Shown: positions 1 through 7,880 of the stretch, in pieces
Position numbering within the stretch: position 1 is the first letter of the stretch
How the letters are laid out: every line of letters begins with the position of its first letter
Assembly: GCA_902493375.1 (NCBI GenBank)
Contig: CABUPH010000010.1
Coordinates: forward strand, 1 to 64,000
Source of the DNA: an uncultured Collinsella sp.
GTDB lineage: Bacteria; Actinomycetota; Coriobacteriia; Coriobacteriales; Coriobacteriaceae
DNA length: 64,000 bases
Reading direction: 5' to 3'
Position numbers and translations under genes: made by a program
Notes under the pieces: model-generated
Seen by the model: the letters and a program-made list of their open reading frames with translations, nothing else
What the model was told of the DNA's origin: nothing
The model's database searches: none

Positions 1-107
1 TACATCGGACTCCCTCCTGGACCCAGATTGGGTCCGAGATTTTGTCCGAGGTCCCTTATCCACTCTCAATTTGTAAGTGTCCGAAAATCCACGCTCGTTA
101 TATCTGC

Positions 108-695
108 TTACATTTGTAGGAACAGTTCGTGGAGGCGGGTGTCTTCATCGAGTTCGGGGTGGAAGGTTACGCCGAGCTGGTTGCCCTGGCGGGCGGCGAC
201 GATGCGGCCATCGACCTCTGCCAGGGCCTTGGCGTCGCCGTGGACCTCGACGATGCGGGGCGCGCGGATAAACGTCAGCGGCACTTCACCGTCGATGCCG
301 GCTACCTGCCCCTTGGTTCGAAAGCTGCCGAGCTGTCTGCCGTAGGCATTGCGCTCGACAAGTACATCCATGGTTGCAAGACGTGGCGTGCCCTTATCGT
401 CATGGGTGGCAAGGTCTTGGGCCAGCAGAATCAAGCCGGCGCAGGTGCCCAGTACGGGCATGCCCTCAAGAATGCGCCCGCGGAGCTCCTCGAGCATGCC
501 TAGTTCATCGAGCAACTTCCCTTGAACGGTAGACTCGCCGCCGGGAAGTACCAGACGGTCAAAGTTCTGCTCCAAATCGGTCGCCTGCCTCAACTCAATA
601 CAATGTGCACCCAGCTCGGATAGCCTTGCCTCATGCTCGACAAAAGCGCCTTGGACCGCCAGCACGGCGACCGTCTGGTCTGCGTAATCGCTCAT
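108..695 (-). CDS. pdxT: Pyridoxal 5'-phosphate synthase glutaminase subunit PdxT
   Basis: This is the glutamine amidotransferase half of the ribose-5-phosphate-dependent vitamin B6 pathway: it releases ammonia from glutamine and passes it to PdxS. The 195-aa protein has the usual family length. It shows the LPGGEST oxyanion-loop motif near residue 50, the nucleophile elbow GTCAGLILL near residue 83 with its catalytic Cys, and the C-terminal FHPEL carrying the His and Glu of the triad. The ATG sits behind AAAGGAT. It follows pdxS on the same strand with a 20-nt gap, so the two are almost certainly cotranscribed and work as a cytosolic complex. The identification is very secure. Confidence 0.96.
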   Translation of the reverse strand: MSDYADQTVAVLAVQGAFVEHEARLSELGAHCIELRQATDLEQNFDRLVLPGGESTVQGKLLDELGMLEELRGRILEGMPVLGTCAGLILLAQDLATHDDKGTPRLATMDVLVERNAYGRQLGSFRTKGQVAGIDGEVPLTFIRAPRIVEVHGDAKALAEVDGRIVAARQGNQLGVTFHPELDEDTRLHELFLQM

Positions 696-715
696 GTGCG
701 ATCCTTTCTGCCGGA

Positions 716-1606
716 CTAGCGCCCGCGCTCCTCCATGATGATCTCGATCTCGTCGGCGTTGATGCCCACCATGGCCTCGCCCAGGTCCTCCGAAAGTTCG
801 GCGATGAGCTTGGCATCGGTGAAGTTGGCCACGGCCTTAACGATGGCGGCGGCGCGCTTGGCGGGGTCGCCGCTCTTAAAGATGCCCGAGCCCACAAAGA
901 CGCCCTCGGCGCCCAGCTGCATCATCAGCGCGGCATCGGCGGGGGTCGCTACGCCGCCGGCAGCAAAGTTCACGACGGGAAGCTTGCCCGTAGCGTGGAC
1001 TTCGCGCACCAGCTCGACCGGAACCTGCAGCTGCTTGGCTGCCTCAAAAAGCTCATCATCGCGCAGGGCGACAACGTCGCAGATCTGCTTTTGGATCTTG
1101 CGCATGTGGCGCACGGCCTGAACGACGTCGCCCGTGCCCGGCTCGCCCTTGGTGCGGATCATCGTGGCGCCCTCGGCGACGCGGCGCAGCGCCTCGCCCA
1201 GGTCGCGGGCACCGCAGACAAACGGGACGTCAAACTGGGTCTTGTCGATGTGGTAGACATCGTCGGCGGGGGAGAGAACCTCGGATTCATCGATGTAGTC
1301 GATCTCGATGGCCTGAAGGACCTGCGCCTCGACGATGTGACCGATGCGGCACTTGGCCATGACGGGGATGGAGACGGCCTCTTGAATGCCCTTGATCATC
1401 TTGGGGTCACTCATGCGCGACACGCCGCCGGCGGCGCGGATGTCGGCCGGGATGCGCTCGAGAGCCATGACGGCGCAGGCGCCCGCCTCCTCGGCGATGC
1501 GTGCCTGCTCCGGCGTGGTGACGTCCATGATGACGCCGCCCTTGAGCATCTGCGCGAGCTCGCGATTGAGTTTGACGCGATCGGCCTTGCTGGTCTGTTC
1601 TGCCAT
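716..1606 (-). CDS. pdxS: Pyridoxal 5'-phosphate synthase lyase subunit PdxS
   Basis: PdxS makes PLP from ribose 5-phosphate, glyceraldehyde 3-phosphate and ammonia supplied by PdxT. The TIM-barrel protein is about 296 aa from the chosen start. It carries MAKCRIGH with the first Schiff-base lysine, [11 protein letters not shown] with the second lysine, and a C-terminal phosphate-binding stretch around [13 protein letters not shown] place the start at the ATG of [10 protein letters not shown] because AAGGGAG lies 6 nt upstream; an in-frame upstream ATG would add 14 residues lacking a good ribosome site. The gene leads the pdxST operon and is divergent from a MocR-type regulator, which probably controls it. 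Confidence 0.96.
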   Translation of the reverse strand: MAEQTSKADRVKLNRELAQMLKGGVIMDVTTPEQARIAEEAGACAVMALERIPADIRAAGGVSRMSDPKMIKGIQEAVSIPVMAKCRIGHIVEAQVLQAIEIDYIDESEVLSPADDVYHIDKTQFDVPFVCGARDLGEALRRVAEGATMIRTKGEPGTGDVVQAVRHMRKIQKQICDVVALRDDELFEAAKQLQVPVELVREVHATGKLPVVNFAAGGVATPADAALMMQLGAEGVFVGSGIFKSGDPAKRAAAIVKAVANFTDAKLIAELSEDLGEAMVGINADEIEIIMEERGR

Positions 1607-1698
1607 GGTTGCTCCCTTGGTTGGCATGTGTATTGCTTGACGGAACATCCTATCGGGGAGCTGGGTATGGCGAAATACTCAGTTTTCGAGATAATAAC

Positions 1699-1740
1699 AA
1701 GGTCAGACTAATACCAGATTGGATGACTCGATAAGGTCAG
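1699..1740. promoter_or_regulatory. Candidate PdxR operator: direct repeats in the pdxS/pdxR divergent region
   Basis: The octamer AAGGTCAG occurs twice in the same orientation, at 1699-1706 and 1733-1740, with starts 34 bp apart (about three helical turns). Both copies lie between the divergent pdxS and pdxR starts. MocR/PdxR regulators are known to bind repeated half-sites near their own promoters, so this is a reasonable operator candidate; binding here is inference. Confidence 0.4.
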
Positions 1741-1751
1741 GTGACAAACTC

Positions 1752-3182
1752 ATGCTTGACTATAATTTGGAAAACCGCGGCGAAGCATCGCTCTATGAGT
1801 ATGTTTACCAGCAAATTCGAGATGATATCGTAGCTGGACGTATTGCGGCGGGGGAGCATCTTCCGTCTAAGCGCGCCTTTGCCAGTCATCTGGGAATCAG
1901 TGTCATTACCATCGAGAATGCATATAGCCAGTTGCTTGCCGAGGGTTATATTTGCTCAAAGCCGCGGCGTGGTTACTACGCGTGCGAGCTTCCCGATGCA
2001 CCGGTTTTGTCTTTGGCCGCGGGGGATATCGACCGAGATACTGTCTCTGTTGGCCCCAGCGCGCATGATTCCGACGGACAGGCCGAGCAGTTCGGGGCTC
2101 TTTCTCCTTCCGCTTTGGAGGCGGCGCGGCTTTGGCAAAGCGCGCTACGGGCGACACTGACGTCCGAAGACGAACGTGAAATCTTTTCGCCCGCGCCGGC
2201 GCAGGGCACCGCTCGGCTACGACGCGCTATCGCTCACCATTTGCGTGGGACAAGGGGCATGAATGTCGACCCCGACAACATCGTTATCGGTGCGGGCGCC
2301 CAGTTGCTCGATACCATGTTGGTTCAGTTGCTTGGGGCCGACAAGGTGTATGCCGTTGAGGATCCGGGCTATCTGCGCCTGACGCGCATCTATCAGGCTA
2401 TGGGTTGCAAAGTTCGACATATCCCATTGGATGATGAGGGCGTGGACTTGAGCACTCTGCAGAAAAGCGGGACCGATGTCCTTCACCTGATGCCGTCCCA
2501 TCAGTATTCGACCGGCCTTGTGACGAGCATTGCGCGTCGCTATGCCCTGCTGGGCTGGGCTGCCGAGCAGTCGGACCGGTATCTCATCGAAGATGACTTT
2601 GATTGTGAGTTTCGCCTTGCCGGCAAGCCGATTCCCGCGCTCGCGTCGATCGATGCCGCCCAATCGGTCATCTACACCAACACCTTTTCAAAAAGTCTGT
2701 CGTCGGCCCTGCGTTTGGCGTATATGGTCCTGCCTGATGAGCTGATGGAACGGTTTAGGCGCAACCTTGGTTTTTACGCCTCGTCGGTGAGTTCTGTTGA
2801 CCAGGTCGCTTTGGCTCGTTTACTGGAATCAGGCGATTACGAGCGCCATGTAAACCGGGTCCGCGTTCGCGCTCGCGAGACACGCGATGGCCTGGCGTCG
2901 CTTGTACGGAAGGCGTTTCCAACAGGGGAGGTCTCAATTGAGCATGCAGATGCGGGCCTTTACTGCGTCGTGGCCGTGGAGCGTGACACGGGCGGAAGCT
3001 CTTTTATGCGGACCCTTACGCGCTTAAGCATCCCGTTCATCGATATCAGTGACTGTTATTGGTGTGCCGATGGCGCATCTGTTCCTGAAAACTCAAGTCA
3101 AATTCTTGTTCAGTATGACGATCTGAGTCCAAAAGTGCTTAATACCTTGGAATTGCAGCTAACGGGGCGCTCTGCAACCTAA
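1752..3182 (+). CDS. pdxR: MocR/PdxR-type GntR regulator with aminotransferase domain
   Basis: The protein joins an N-terminal GntR winged helix (about residues 15-75, with LPSKRAFASHLGIS and the recognition-helix region ITIENAYSQLL) to a fold-type I aminotransferase domain that senses PLP. The PLP-lysine motif is seen in TNTFSKSLSSALRL. From the chosen start it is 476 aa, typical for MocR proteins. I prefer the ATG at 1752, which has AGGTGA 8 nt upstream, over the ATG 33 nt earlier. Its position divergent from pdxS strongly suggests it is the regulator of pdxST. The stop codon overlaps the first base pairs of a 119-bp repeat element. Confidence 0.9.
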   Translation: MLDYNLENRGEASLYEYVYQQIRDDIVAGRIAAGEHLPSKRAFASHLGISVITIENAYSQLLAEGYICSKPRRGYYACELPDAPVLSLAAGDIDRDTVSVGPSAHDSDGQAEQFGALSPSALEAARLWQSALRATLTSEDEREIFSPAPAQGTARLRRAIAHHLRGTRGMNVDPDNIVIGAGAQLLDTMLVQLLGADKVYAVEDPGYLRLTRIYQAMGCKVRHIPLDDEGVDLSTLQKSGTDVLHLMPSHQYSTGLVTSIARRYALLGWAAEQSDRYLIEDDFDCEFRLAGKPIPALASIDAAQSVIYTNTFSKSLSSALRLAYMVLPDELMERFRRNLGFYASSVSSVDQVALARLLESGDYERHVNRVRVRARETRDGLASLVRKAFPTGEVSIEHADAGLYCVVAVERDTGGSSFMRTLTRLSIPFIDISDCYWCADGASVPENSSQILVQYDDLSPKVLNTLELQLTGRSAT

Positions 3183-3299
3183 GTGAGTAGACTTGTGGCG
3201 CTTTGGCGACCAGGCAGTTTCGTAACAAGCTATCTACCTGTGGTTTTGAGAAGCAGAATGACCGGTCTGCTCGGGGTGTTCCAAATAGTCTACTCACTT
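3181..3299. repeat. 119-bp element with terminal inverted repeats, copy A
   Basis: The element begins AAGTGAGTAGACT and ends with the exact reverse complement AGTCTACTCACTT, a 13-bp perfect terminal inverted repeat; imperfect pairing continues inward. A second element of exactly the same length lies at 4602-4720 in the same orientation, with 95 of 119 positions identical by hand alignment and no gaps. The left end overlaps the pdxR stop codon. A short open frame running rightward from 3183 lies mostly inside it and is not a credible gene. The element looks like a MITE or a large structured REP-type repeat; no transposase is nearby. Confidence 0.85.
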
Positions 3300-3332
3300 G
3301 CCGCGCAAAGCTTCGGCGTGAGAAATAAAAGG

Positions 3333-3400
3333 AGTTTTCAACAGGGCTTCGTCCAGTTCTCGGTAAGCTTTTGGTCAGTTGGGGAGGGCTGTTGAAAACT
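3333..3400. repeat. 12-bp perfect inverted repeat with 44-nt loop
   Basis: AGTTTTCAACAG at 3333-3344 is matched by CTGTTGAAAACT at 3389-3400. It lies between repeat copy A and the nuclease-like gene, in the non-coding stretch 3300-3483. It may be an operator or transcript hairpin for that gene; there is no T-run after the right arm, so a terminator is unlikely. Confidence 0.5.
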
Positions 3401-3483
3401 TAGCAGTCCGTTCGACGCCATTTTTTGGTGCGTTCGCGCCAATGCGAGACCGATTGGGTTGAAATTCGTGTTTTCCTGTGCTT

Positions 3484-4611
3484 ATGAAGGATCTACTTTG
3501 TGACATATCGGCTTTTAGGTACTGGCGTTTGCCCCCTCAGGTCCGCGTTTTGTGTCCGCCGCTTCCACGGCCGGAAGAAGACCGGCAGCGATATGATCTT
3601 GCCCGTAACCCGACGGCTGCGGTTGCGCTCGGCTTTCCGTTGTATACATTGGTTCGGACGAGAAACAAGCGGACTTGTCCTGCCAGCATTAGGCAGCGGC
3701 TGTTCCTCGGTGAGCTTCCCAGGGAATCCGTGCTGGAAACGGAGCATGGATTTTTGATTACGTCTCCTCTACTGACGGCATTCATCATGTTGCGGCATCT
3801 GACGGATCTTCAGCTTCTTTTGGTATTAGCGGAGATGTGCGGCTTGTTTGCGGTGTGCGCTCTGCCGGCGGCGCTTGAGGCGGAGCTTACGCGCGCAATT
3901 GATTCGGGCGCGATTTCGACAACGTTCGGTTGGGTGCGCTGCCCGTCCGAAGACGGCACCGCTTCAAATTTATGGCGTCGAGACGCTTTGGTTTTGGGCA
4001 GAGACCTTGACCGTTTTTGTTCAGATGTTTGCGGGATGCGTTACGGCAATAGATTTATGGCGGTATCGCAACTCGTTCCATTGGGTGCCGCGTCGCCTTT
4101 TGAGGTCGAGGCGTATTTGTTGCTTGGACTGCCGCGAGCCCTGGGAGGCGAAGGGTTCTGCGGCATAGAGCTCAATGTCGAAGTGACGCTAAGCACAAGT
4201 GCTCGAGCGATTGTGGGAAAGTCCCGTGTATATATCGACCTGCTTCTTTCTTCGCCGGACGGCAGGCGACAGGTGGCCATTGAATGTCAGGGGAAGGCCT
4301 CGCACGGACGCGCAGGGGATGGCTTGCGTGACGCTGACCGCATGACAGCCCTTCAGGCCATGGGCTACGATGTACTTCTCCTGACACACAGACAGATATC
4401 CGATGAGGGTAGATTCCGCGCGATTGTTAAGGCCGTATGCAGGATGCTCGATGCTGAATATCGTGATAAAAGCTCAGATGAGCAAAGGGCTGAGACATTA
4501 CTTCGGTCTGAACTATTCGTTGACTGGACAAAATTGGGAGTAATTGACGGAAAGATGCCCGTTAGACGCAAAACAGCTCGATCGTGGACGGCTGCGGTTC
4601 TAAGTGAGTAG
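3484..4611 (+). CDS. Putative PD-(D/E)XK (DUF559/Vsr-like) nuclease-fold protein
   Basis: I do not recognise a named family for the whole 375-aa protein. The C-terminal third (about residues 235-310) has the pattern of a DUF559/Vsr-type restriction-endonuclease fold: YIDLLLSSPDG, then VAIECQGKASH, a D-R pair in DADRMTALQAMGYDV, and LLLTHRQI. This matches the D...ExQ/K core of PD-(D/E)XK enzymes and their R-x-x-x-L-x-x-x-G helix. The N-terminal two thirds have no clear motif and may be a recognition or antitoxin-like domain. No good Shine-Dalgarno precedes the ATG at 3484 or the GTG at 3478. The stop codon lies inside repeat copy B, so the gene is framed by two direct repeats. Activity is inference. 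Confidence 0.6.
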   Translation: MKDLLCDISAFRYWRLPPQVRVLCPPLPRPEEDRQRYDLARNPTAAVALGFPLYTLVRTRNKRTCPASIRQRLFLGELPRESVLETEHGFLITSPLLTAFIMLRHLTDLQLLLVLAEMCGLFAVCALPAALEAELTRAIDSGAISTTFGWVRCPSEDGTASNLWRRDALVLGRDLDRFCSDVCGMRYGNRFMAVSQLVPLGAASPFEVEAYLLLGLPRALGGEGFCGIELNVEVTLSTSARAIVGKSRVYIDLLLSSPDGRRQVAIECQGKASHGRAGDGLRDADRMTALQAMGYDVLLLTHRQISDEGRFRAIVKAVCRMLDAEYRDKSSDEQRAETLLRSELFVDWTKLGVIDGKMPVRRKTARSWTAAVLSE

Positions 4612-4720
4612 ACTTTTGGCACTTTGGCGACCAGGCCGTTTTGCAACAAGTCATTTGCCTGCGGCTTTATAAAGCAATATGGATGGTGTGCTCGGCAAGT
4701 TCCAAAAAGTCTACTCACTT
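4602..4720. repeat. 119-bp element with terminal inverted repeats, copy B
   Basis: This is the second copy of the element at 3181-3299, in the same orientation and of identical length. Its ends form a 16-bp perfect inverted repeat starting AAGTGAGTAGACTTTT, and a less exact match extends inward. It overlaps the last codons and stop of the nuclease-like gene. TA dinucleotides flank the shorter core AGTGAG...CTCACT at 4601-4602 and 4720-4721, as would result from TA target duplication, but copy A has TG at its right side. Confidence 0.85.
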
Positions 4721-4787
4721 AGTTTTTGACGAGATACCAATGCCTAAGGCGGTCCTATTTCAGGGCGTTAACGAGTCCTCGAGACAC

Positions 4788-4817
4788 AAAAAGGCCCGAA
4801 CCGTGTGGTCCGGGCCT
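4788..4817 (-). terminator. Rho-independent terminator of the rubrerythrin gene
   Basis: An 11-bp stem with one mismatch (AGGCCCGAACC at 4792-4802, GGTCCGGGCCT at 4807-4817) encloses GTGT. Read on the minus strand it is followed by a T-run. It lies 35 nt beyond the rubrerythrin stop. Confidence 0.85.
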
Positions 4818-4851
4818 CATTGAGCTAGAGGTTATGTCTCAGACAGCTATC

Positions 4852-5412
4852 TTAGCCGAAGTAGCGCTTGAGCAGGCCGGCGAAAGCCTTGCCGTGGCGA
4901 GCCTCGTCGCGAGCCATCTCGTGCACGGTGTCGTGGATGGCATCGAGGCCAGCGGCCTTGGCGCGCTTGGCGAGGTCGGTCTTGCCGGCGGTAGCGCCGT
5001 TCTCGGCTTCAACGCGCATCTCGAGGTTCTTCTTGGTGGAGTCGGTCACGACCTCGCCCAGCAGCTCAGCGAACTTGGCGGCATGCTCGGCCTCCTCGTA
5101 GGCAGCCTTCTCCCAGTACAGGCCGATCTCGGGATAGCCCTCGCGATGAGCGACGCGAGCCATGGCCAGGTACATACCGACCTCGGAGCACTCGCCCTCA
5201 AAGTTGGCGCGCAGGTCGGCAACGATGTCCTCGGAGACGCCCTCCATCTTGGCGACGCCCACGACGTGCTCGGCAGCCCACTCGAGCTGGCCCTCCTCCT
5301 GCTTCAGGAAACGAGAACCGGGGACGCCGCACTGGGGGCACTTGAAGTCCTCGGGCAGCTGGTCGCCGTCGAACTCTTCCACATAACCGCAAACGGGGCA
5401 AACAAACTTCAT
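4852..5412 (-). CDS. Reverse rubrerythrin (rubredoxin-ferritin-like peroxidase)
   Basis: The 186-aa protein has a rubredoxin domain first (CPVCGY near residue 5 and CPQCGVPG near residue 30) and a ferritin-like diiron domain after it, with E-x-x-H ligand motifs in [10 protein letters not shown] and DEARHGKAF. This inverted domain order defines reverse rubrerythrins, which reduce hydrogen peroxide and oxygen in anaerobes using NADH-derived electrons. The start ATG of MKFVCPVCG has GAAAGGAT upstream; a longer frame of 217 aa has no support because the extra residues precede the rubredoxin fold. It is a single-gene unit with its own terminator and a plausible promoter. Confidence 0.92.
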   Translation of the reverse strand: MKFVCPVCGYVEEFDGDQLPEDFKCPQCGVPGSRFLKQEEGQLEWAAEHVVGVAKMEGVSEDIVADLRANFEGECSEVGMYLAMARVAHREGYPEIGLYWEKAAYEEAEHAAKFAELLGEVVTDSTKKNLEMRVEAENGATAGKTDLAKRAKAAGLDAIHDTVHEMARDEARHGKAFAGLLKRYFG

Positions 5413-5495
5413 GATTCGATCCTTTCGATCGATGGCGATGGGGCGCTTGTCCGGTCCCGTAAGGGCCCTCTCCGGACGCGCGTCTTGACGAGCTC

Positions 5496-5524
5496 TATTA
5501 TCCATAAATGAGACTGAATGTGAA
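5496..5524 (-). promoter_or_regulatory. Candidate promoter of the rubrerythrin gene
   Basis: On the minus strand TTCACA and ATAATA are separated by 17 bp, about 84 nt upstream of the start codon. The surrounding 5413-5569 gap is AT-rich compared with the rest. No clear PerR or Fur box was recognised. Confidence 0.4.
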
Positions 5525-5569
5525 GCCTATTAGGAATGATTTTTAATAAAACAATTTTGACGCTGTCAT

Positions 5570-6463
5570 CTAACAGCGCCCGCATAGTCCGCAGCGGACG
5601 CAGCCGTTGCAGATGAACTTGCTTCCGCAGGTTTCGCACCACTCAAAATACGGTGGATCCCAAAGCTCCGAGCTGGGGATTTCCAAGCCGAGCGGGTCCC
5701 TTAGGCCCCACTCGATTTGGCGGCCGCGGTGCTGGAGACCTGATTTCCATGCCTGTTCGCTTTGCAGATTTTTGCCACGAAGGTGATATGTTCGCCCGTC
5801 CTTAACGAAGGTGCTTCCGGTTTCGATGAAAGCGAACGTCGCATTTGCCGCTACGCATTCGGCATACAGCTGGCGCACCCATTCGTAATGGCAGGGACGC
5901 GCTCCCGCGTAGTTTTCTCCGCCTGCGATGACCTGCTCGATTCCATCGGGTTTTCCAAGGCTACCGGGGGCGGCTTTCTCGACCGATACGCTTCCGATGA
6001 ACGGCGCACACATGATGCCGCGGTGTGCGGCCGGCGTGGCGAGCAGGAGGGGAATCCGCTCATTTGCCCTGCGCTGGTTTTCGCAGGTTACGTTGAGCAT
6101 GACGTTTCGCCAACCATCGCCCCAGTCGCTGGGAAGGCACTCGCTAAAGCGCTCGGGACGTTTGGTCAGAATGAAAAACTTTACGTCGGGCCTTTGGCGG
6201 ATGATGTCCCATACTTCTGGTCGCCAGGGATCGGCCTCGGGCAATAGGAAATCGCTTGTCATGCAGATGCGGATAAGCTCGCCGGCGCGAACTTTGTAGC
6301 TGCCGTCTCGTCGGCGTTGGAGGGGATAGGTGAAGCCCGACTTGCTTTTTCTAATCACGGAGGGGTCGATACCGCGTTGTCCGTCCATGTAATACATGTA
6401 GCAGTTGTCGCATCCCTCGCTGACGCGCGTGCAGCCATGCCAGGGGTTCCAGATGTCATGCAC
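5570..6463 (-). CDS. DUF5131 (phage Gp37/Gp68-like) protein with Cys-rich tail
   Basis: The 297-aa protein opens with WNPWHGCTRVSEGCDNCYM, the Cys motif of the DUF5131/Gp37-Gp68 family, which looks like a radical-SAM-type cluster site. Other family-type segments are FFILTKRPERF and an internal GGEN. The last 25 residues add a dense cysteine cluster (CETCGSKFICNGCVRCG and onward), seven cysteines that could form a second metal site. The start is a GTG with AAAGGAGG 8 nt upstream. Members occur in phages and bacterial chromosomes; the substrate is unknown. It stands alone, divergent from the alcohol dehydrogenase gene. Confidence 0.8.
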   Translation of the reverse strand: MHDIWNPWHGCTRVSEGCDNCYMYYMDGQRGIDPSVIRKSKSGFTYPLQRRRDGSYKVRAGELIRICMTSDFLLPEADPWRPEVWDIIRQRPDVKFFILTKRPERFSECLPSDWGDGWRNVMLNVTCENQRRANERIPLLLATPAAHRGIMCAPFIGSVSVEKAAPGSLGKPDGIEQVIAGGENYAGARPCHYEWVRQLYAECVAANATFAFIETGSTFVKDGRTYHLRGKNLQSEQAWKSGLQHRGRQIEWGLRDPLGLEIPSSELWDPPYFEWCETCGSKFICNGCVRCGLCGRC

Positions 6464-6651
6464 CTTTGCGCCTCCTTTGCGGCGGACGTGAATCCAATGG
6501 ACTCTGAAAGACTAACACCGGATGACGCCGGGAAGCTCCGAACAATATGAAGATGTTGATTGATTAACGATTACCGTGCTGCCTGCGTCCCACGATGAGT
6601 ACAATCGGTCGAGCAAATGTTGACCCATCAACAAATGAAGGAGTTTCCTTT

Positions 6652-7872
6652 ATGCATCTAGCCCGTCGTGCCTGGTGCCGAACATATCAGACGGTTTTTC
6701 GCATCGCATTGCCGATTCTGCCCTATACCGAGCCGCGCATTTTGGAGCATGCCGAGGATGTGCCCGCGGTGTTCCAAAAGCGCTCGATACAGCAGGTCCT
6801 TATCGTGACGGATCCTGGCATTGCTCGTCTGGGGCTTACGGCGCCGCTCGAGCGCGCGCTCGCGTCCAAGGGGATTGGCGTTACGGTCTATGCCGAAACG
6901 CGTGCGAACCCCACGGTCTCGAATGTGGAGGAAGCGGCGGCGCTGTATCGCGAGAGCGACTGCCAGGCCATTATCGGCTTTGGTGGCGGTTCGGCCATGG
7001 ACTGCGCCAAGGGCGTGGGCGCGCGCATTGCGCAGCCAAACAAACCCATCAACAAGATGCGCGGCCTGTTGCGTGTTCACCGTCTCCTGCCGCTGCTTAT
7101 CGCGGTTCCCACTACCGCCGGTACGGGAAGCGAAGTCACGCTCGCGGCGGTGATTACCGACGACGAGACGCACTATAAGTACCCCATCAATGACTTTGTG
7201 CTTATTCCGCGCTTTGCGGTGCACGACCCCGAGTTTACGCGTGGGCTGCCGGCGTCCATTACGGGGCAGACGGGTATGGATGCTCTGACGCATGCCGTCG
7301 AGGCTTTTATCGGCCGTAGCACCACGCCCTACACGCGCAAGATGGCGCGCCAAGCGGTTCAGCTCATCCACGACAATTTGCTCGAGGCCTATGAGCATGG
7401 CGACAACATGTGTGTGCGTCGCAATATGCTTTCGGCGGCGTATAAGGCGGGCGTCGCATTTACGCGCTCCTACGTCGGATACGTGCATGCCATCGCGCAC
7501 AGTCTGGGTGGCCGATACGGCATTCCGCACGGTTTGGCCAACGCCATTATCCTGCCGCACATGCTTCGCGCTTATGGCGAAGCTGCCGCTCCCAAGCTTG
7601 CCGATCTTGCTCGCATGGCGGGCATTGCGCCGGCTAACGCGCAGGACGGCTTGGCTGCCGAGGCCTTTATCGATTGGGTCGATCGCATGAACGATGCCTT
7701 GGGAATTCCTAAATACGTCTTGGGTATTCGCCGCTCCGATATTCCGCAAATGGCCGCCCATGCCGATGCCGAGGCCAATCCGCTGTATCCTGTCCCGCTT
7801 TTGATGGACCGTGTGGAGCTCGAGCATATGTACGAGGTCGTCGCGGGTGGTATGTTTGAGGACGAGAACTAG
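6652..7872 (+). CDS. Iron-containing alcohol dehydrogenase
   Basis: This 406-aa NAD(P)-dependent group III alcohol dehydrogenase has the dinucleotide loop GFGGGSAMDCAKG near residue 105, the substrate/metal region GMDALTHAVEAF near 205 and the histidine-rich metal motif HAIAHSLGGRYGIPHG near 280. It interconverts aldehydes and alcohols. The start ATG at 6652 has AAGGAG 8 nt upstream, so an earlier in-frame start is rejected. An aldehyde dehydrogenase follows after 8 nt, making a two-gene operon that would take an alcohol through aldehyde to acid, or run in reverse. The physiological substrate cannot be told from sequence. Confidence 0.92.
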   Translation: MHLARRAWCRTYQTVFRIALPILPYTEPRILEHAEDVPAVFQKRSIQQVLIVTDPGIARLGLTAPLERALASKGIGVTVYAETRANPTVSNVEEAAALYRESDCQAIIGFGGGSAMDCAKGVGARIAQPNKPINKMRGLLRVHRLLPLLIAVPTTAGTGSEVTLAAVITDDETHYKYPINDFVLIPRFAVHDPEFTRGLPASITGQTGMDALTHAVEAFIGRSTTPYTRKMARQAVQLIHDNLLEAYEHGDNMCVRRNMLSAAYKAGVAFTRSYVGYVHAIAHSLGGRYGIPHGLANAIILPHMLRAYGEAAAPKLADLARMAGIAPANAQDGLAAEAFIDWVDRMNDALGIPKYVLGIRRSDIPQMAAHADAEANPLYPVPLLMDRVELEHMYEVVAGGMFEDEN

Positions 7873-7880
7873 GAGGGTCC

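Noticed and set aside
28..345. Plus-strand open frames opposite pdxT
   Set aside because: They are shadows of pdxT, which has an intact glutaminase triad and sits in the pdxST operon.
3183..3395. Short plus-strand frame of 70 codons after pdxR
   Set aside because: More than half of it lies within the 119-bp repeat and it overlaps an inverted repeat; no ribosome site or family resemblance.
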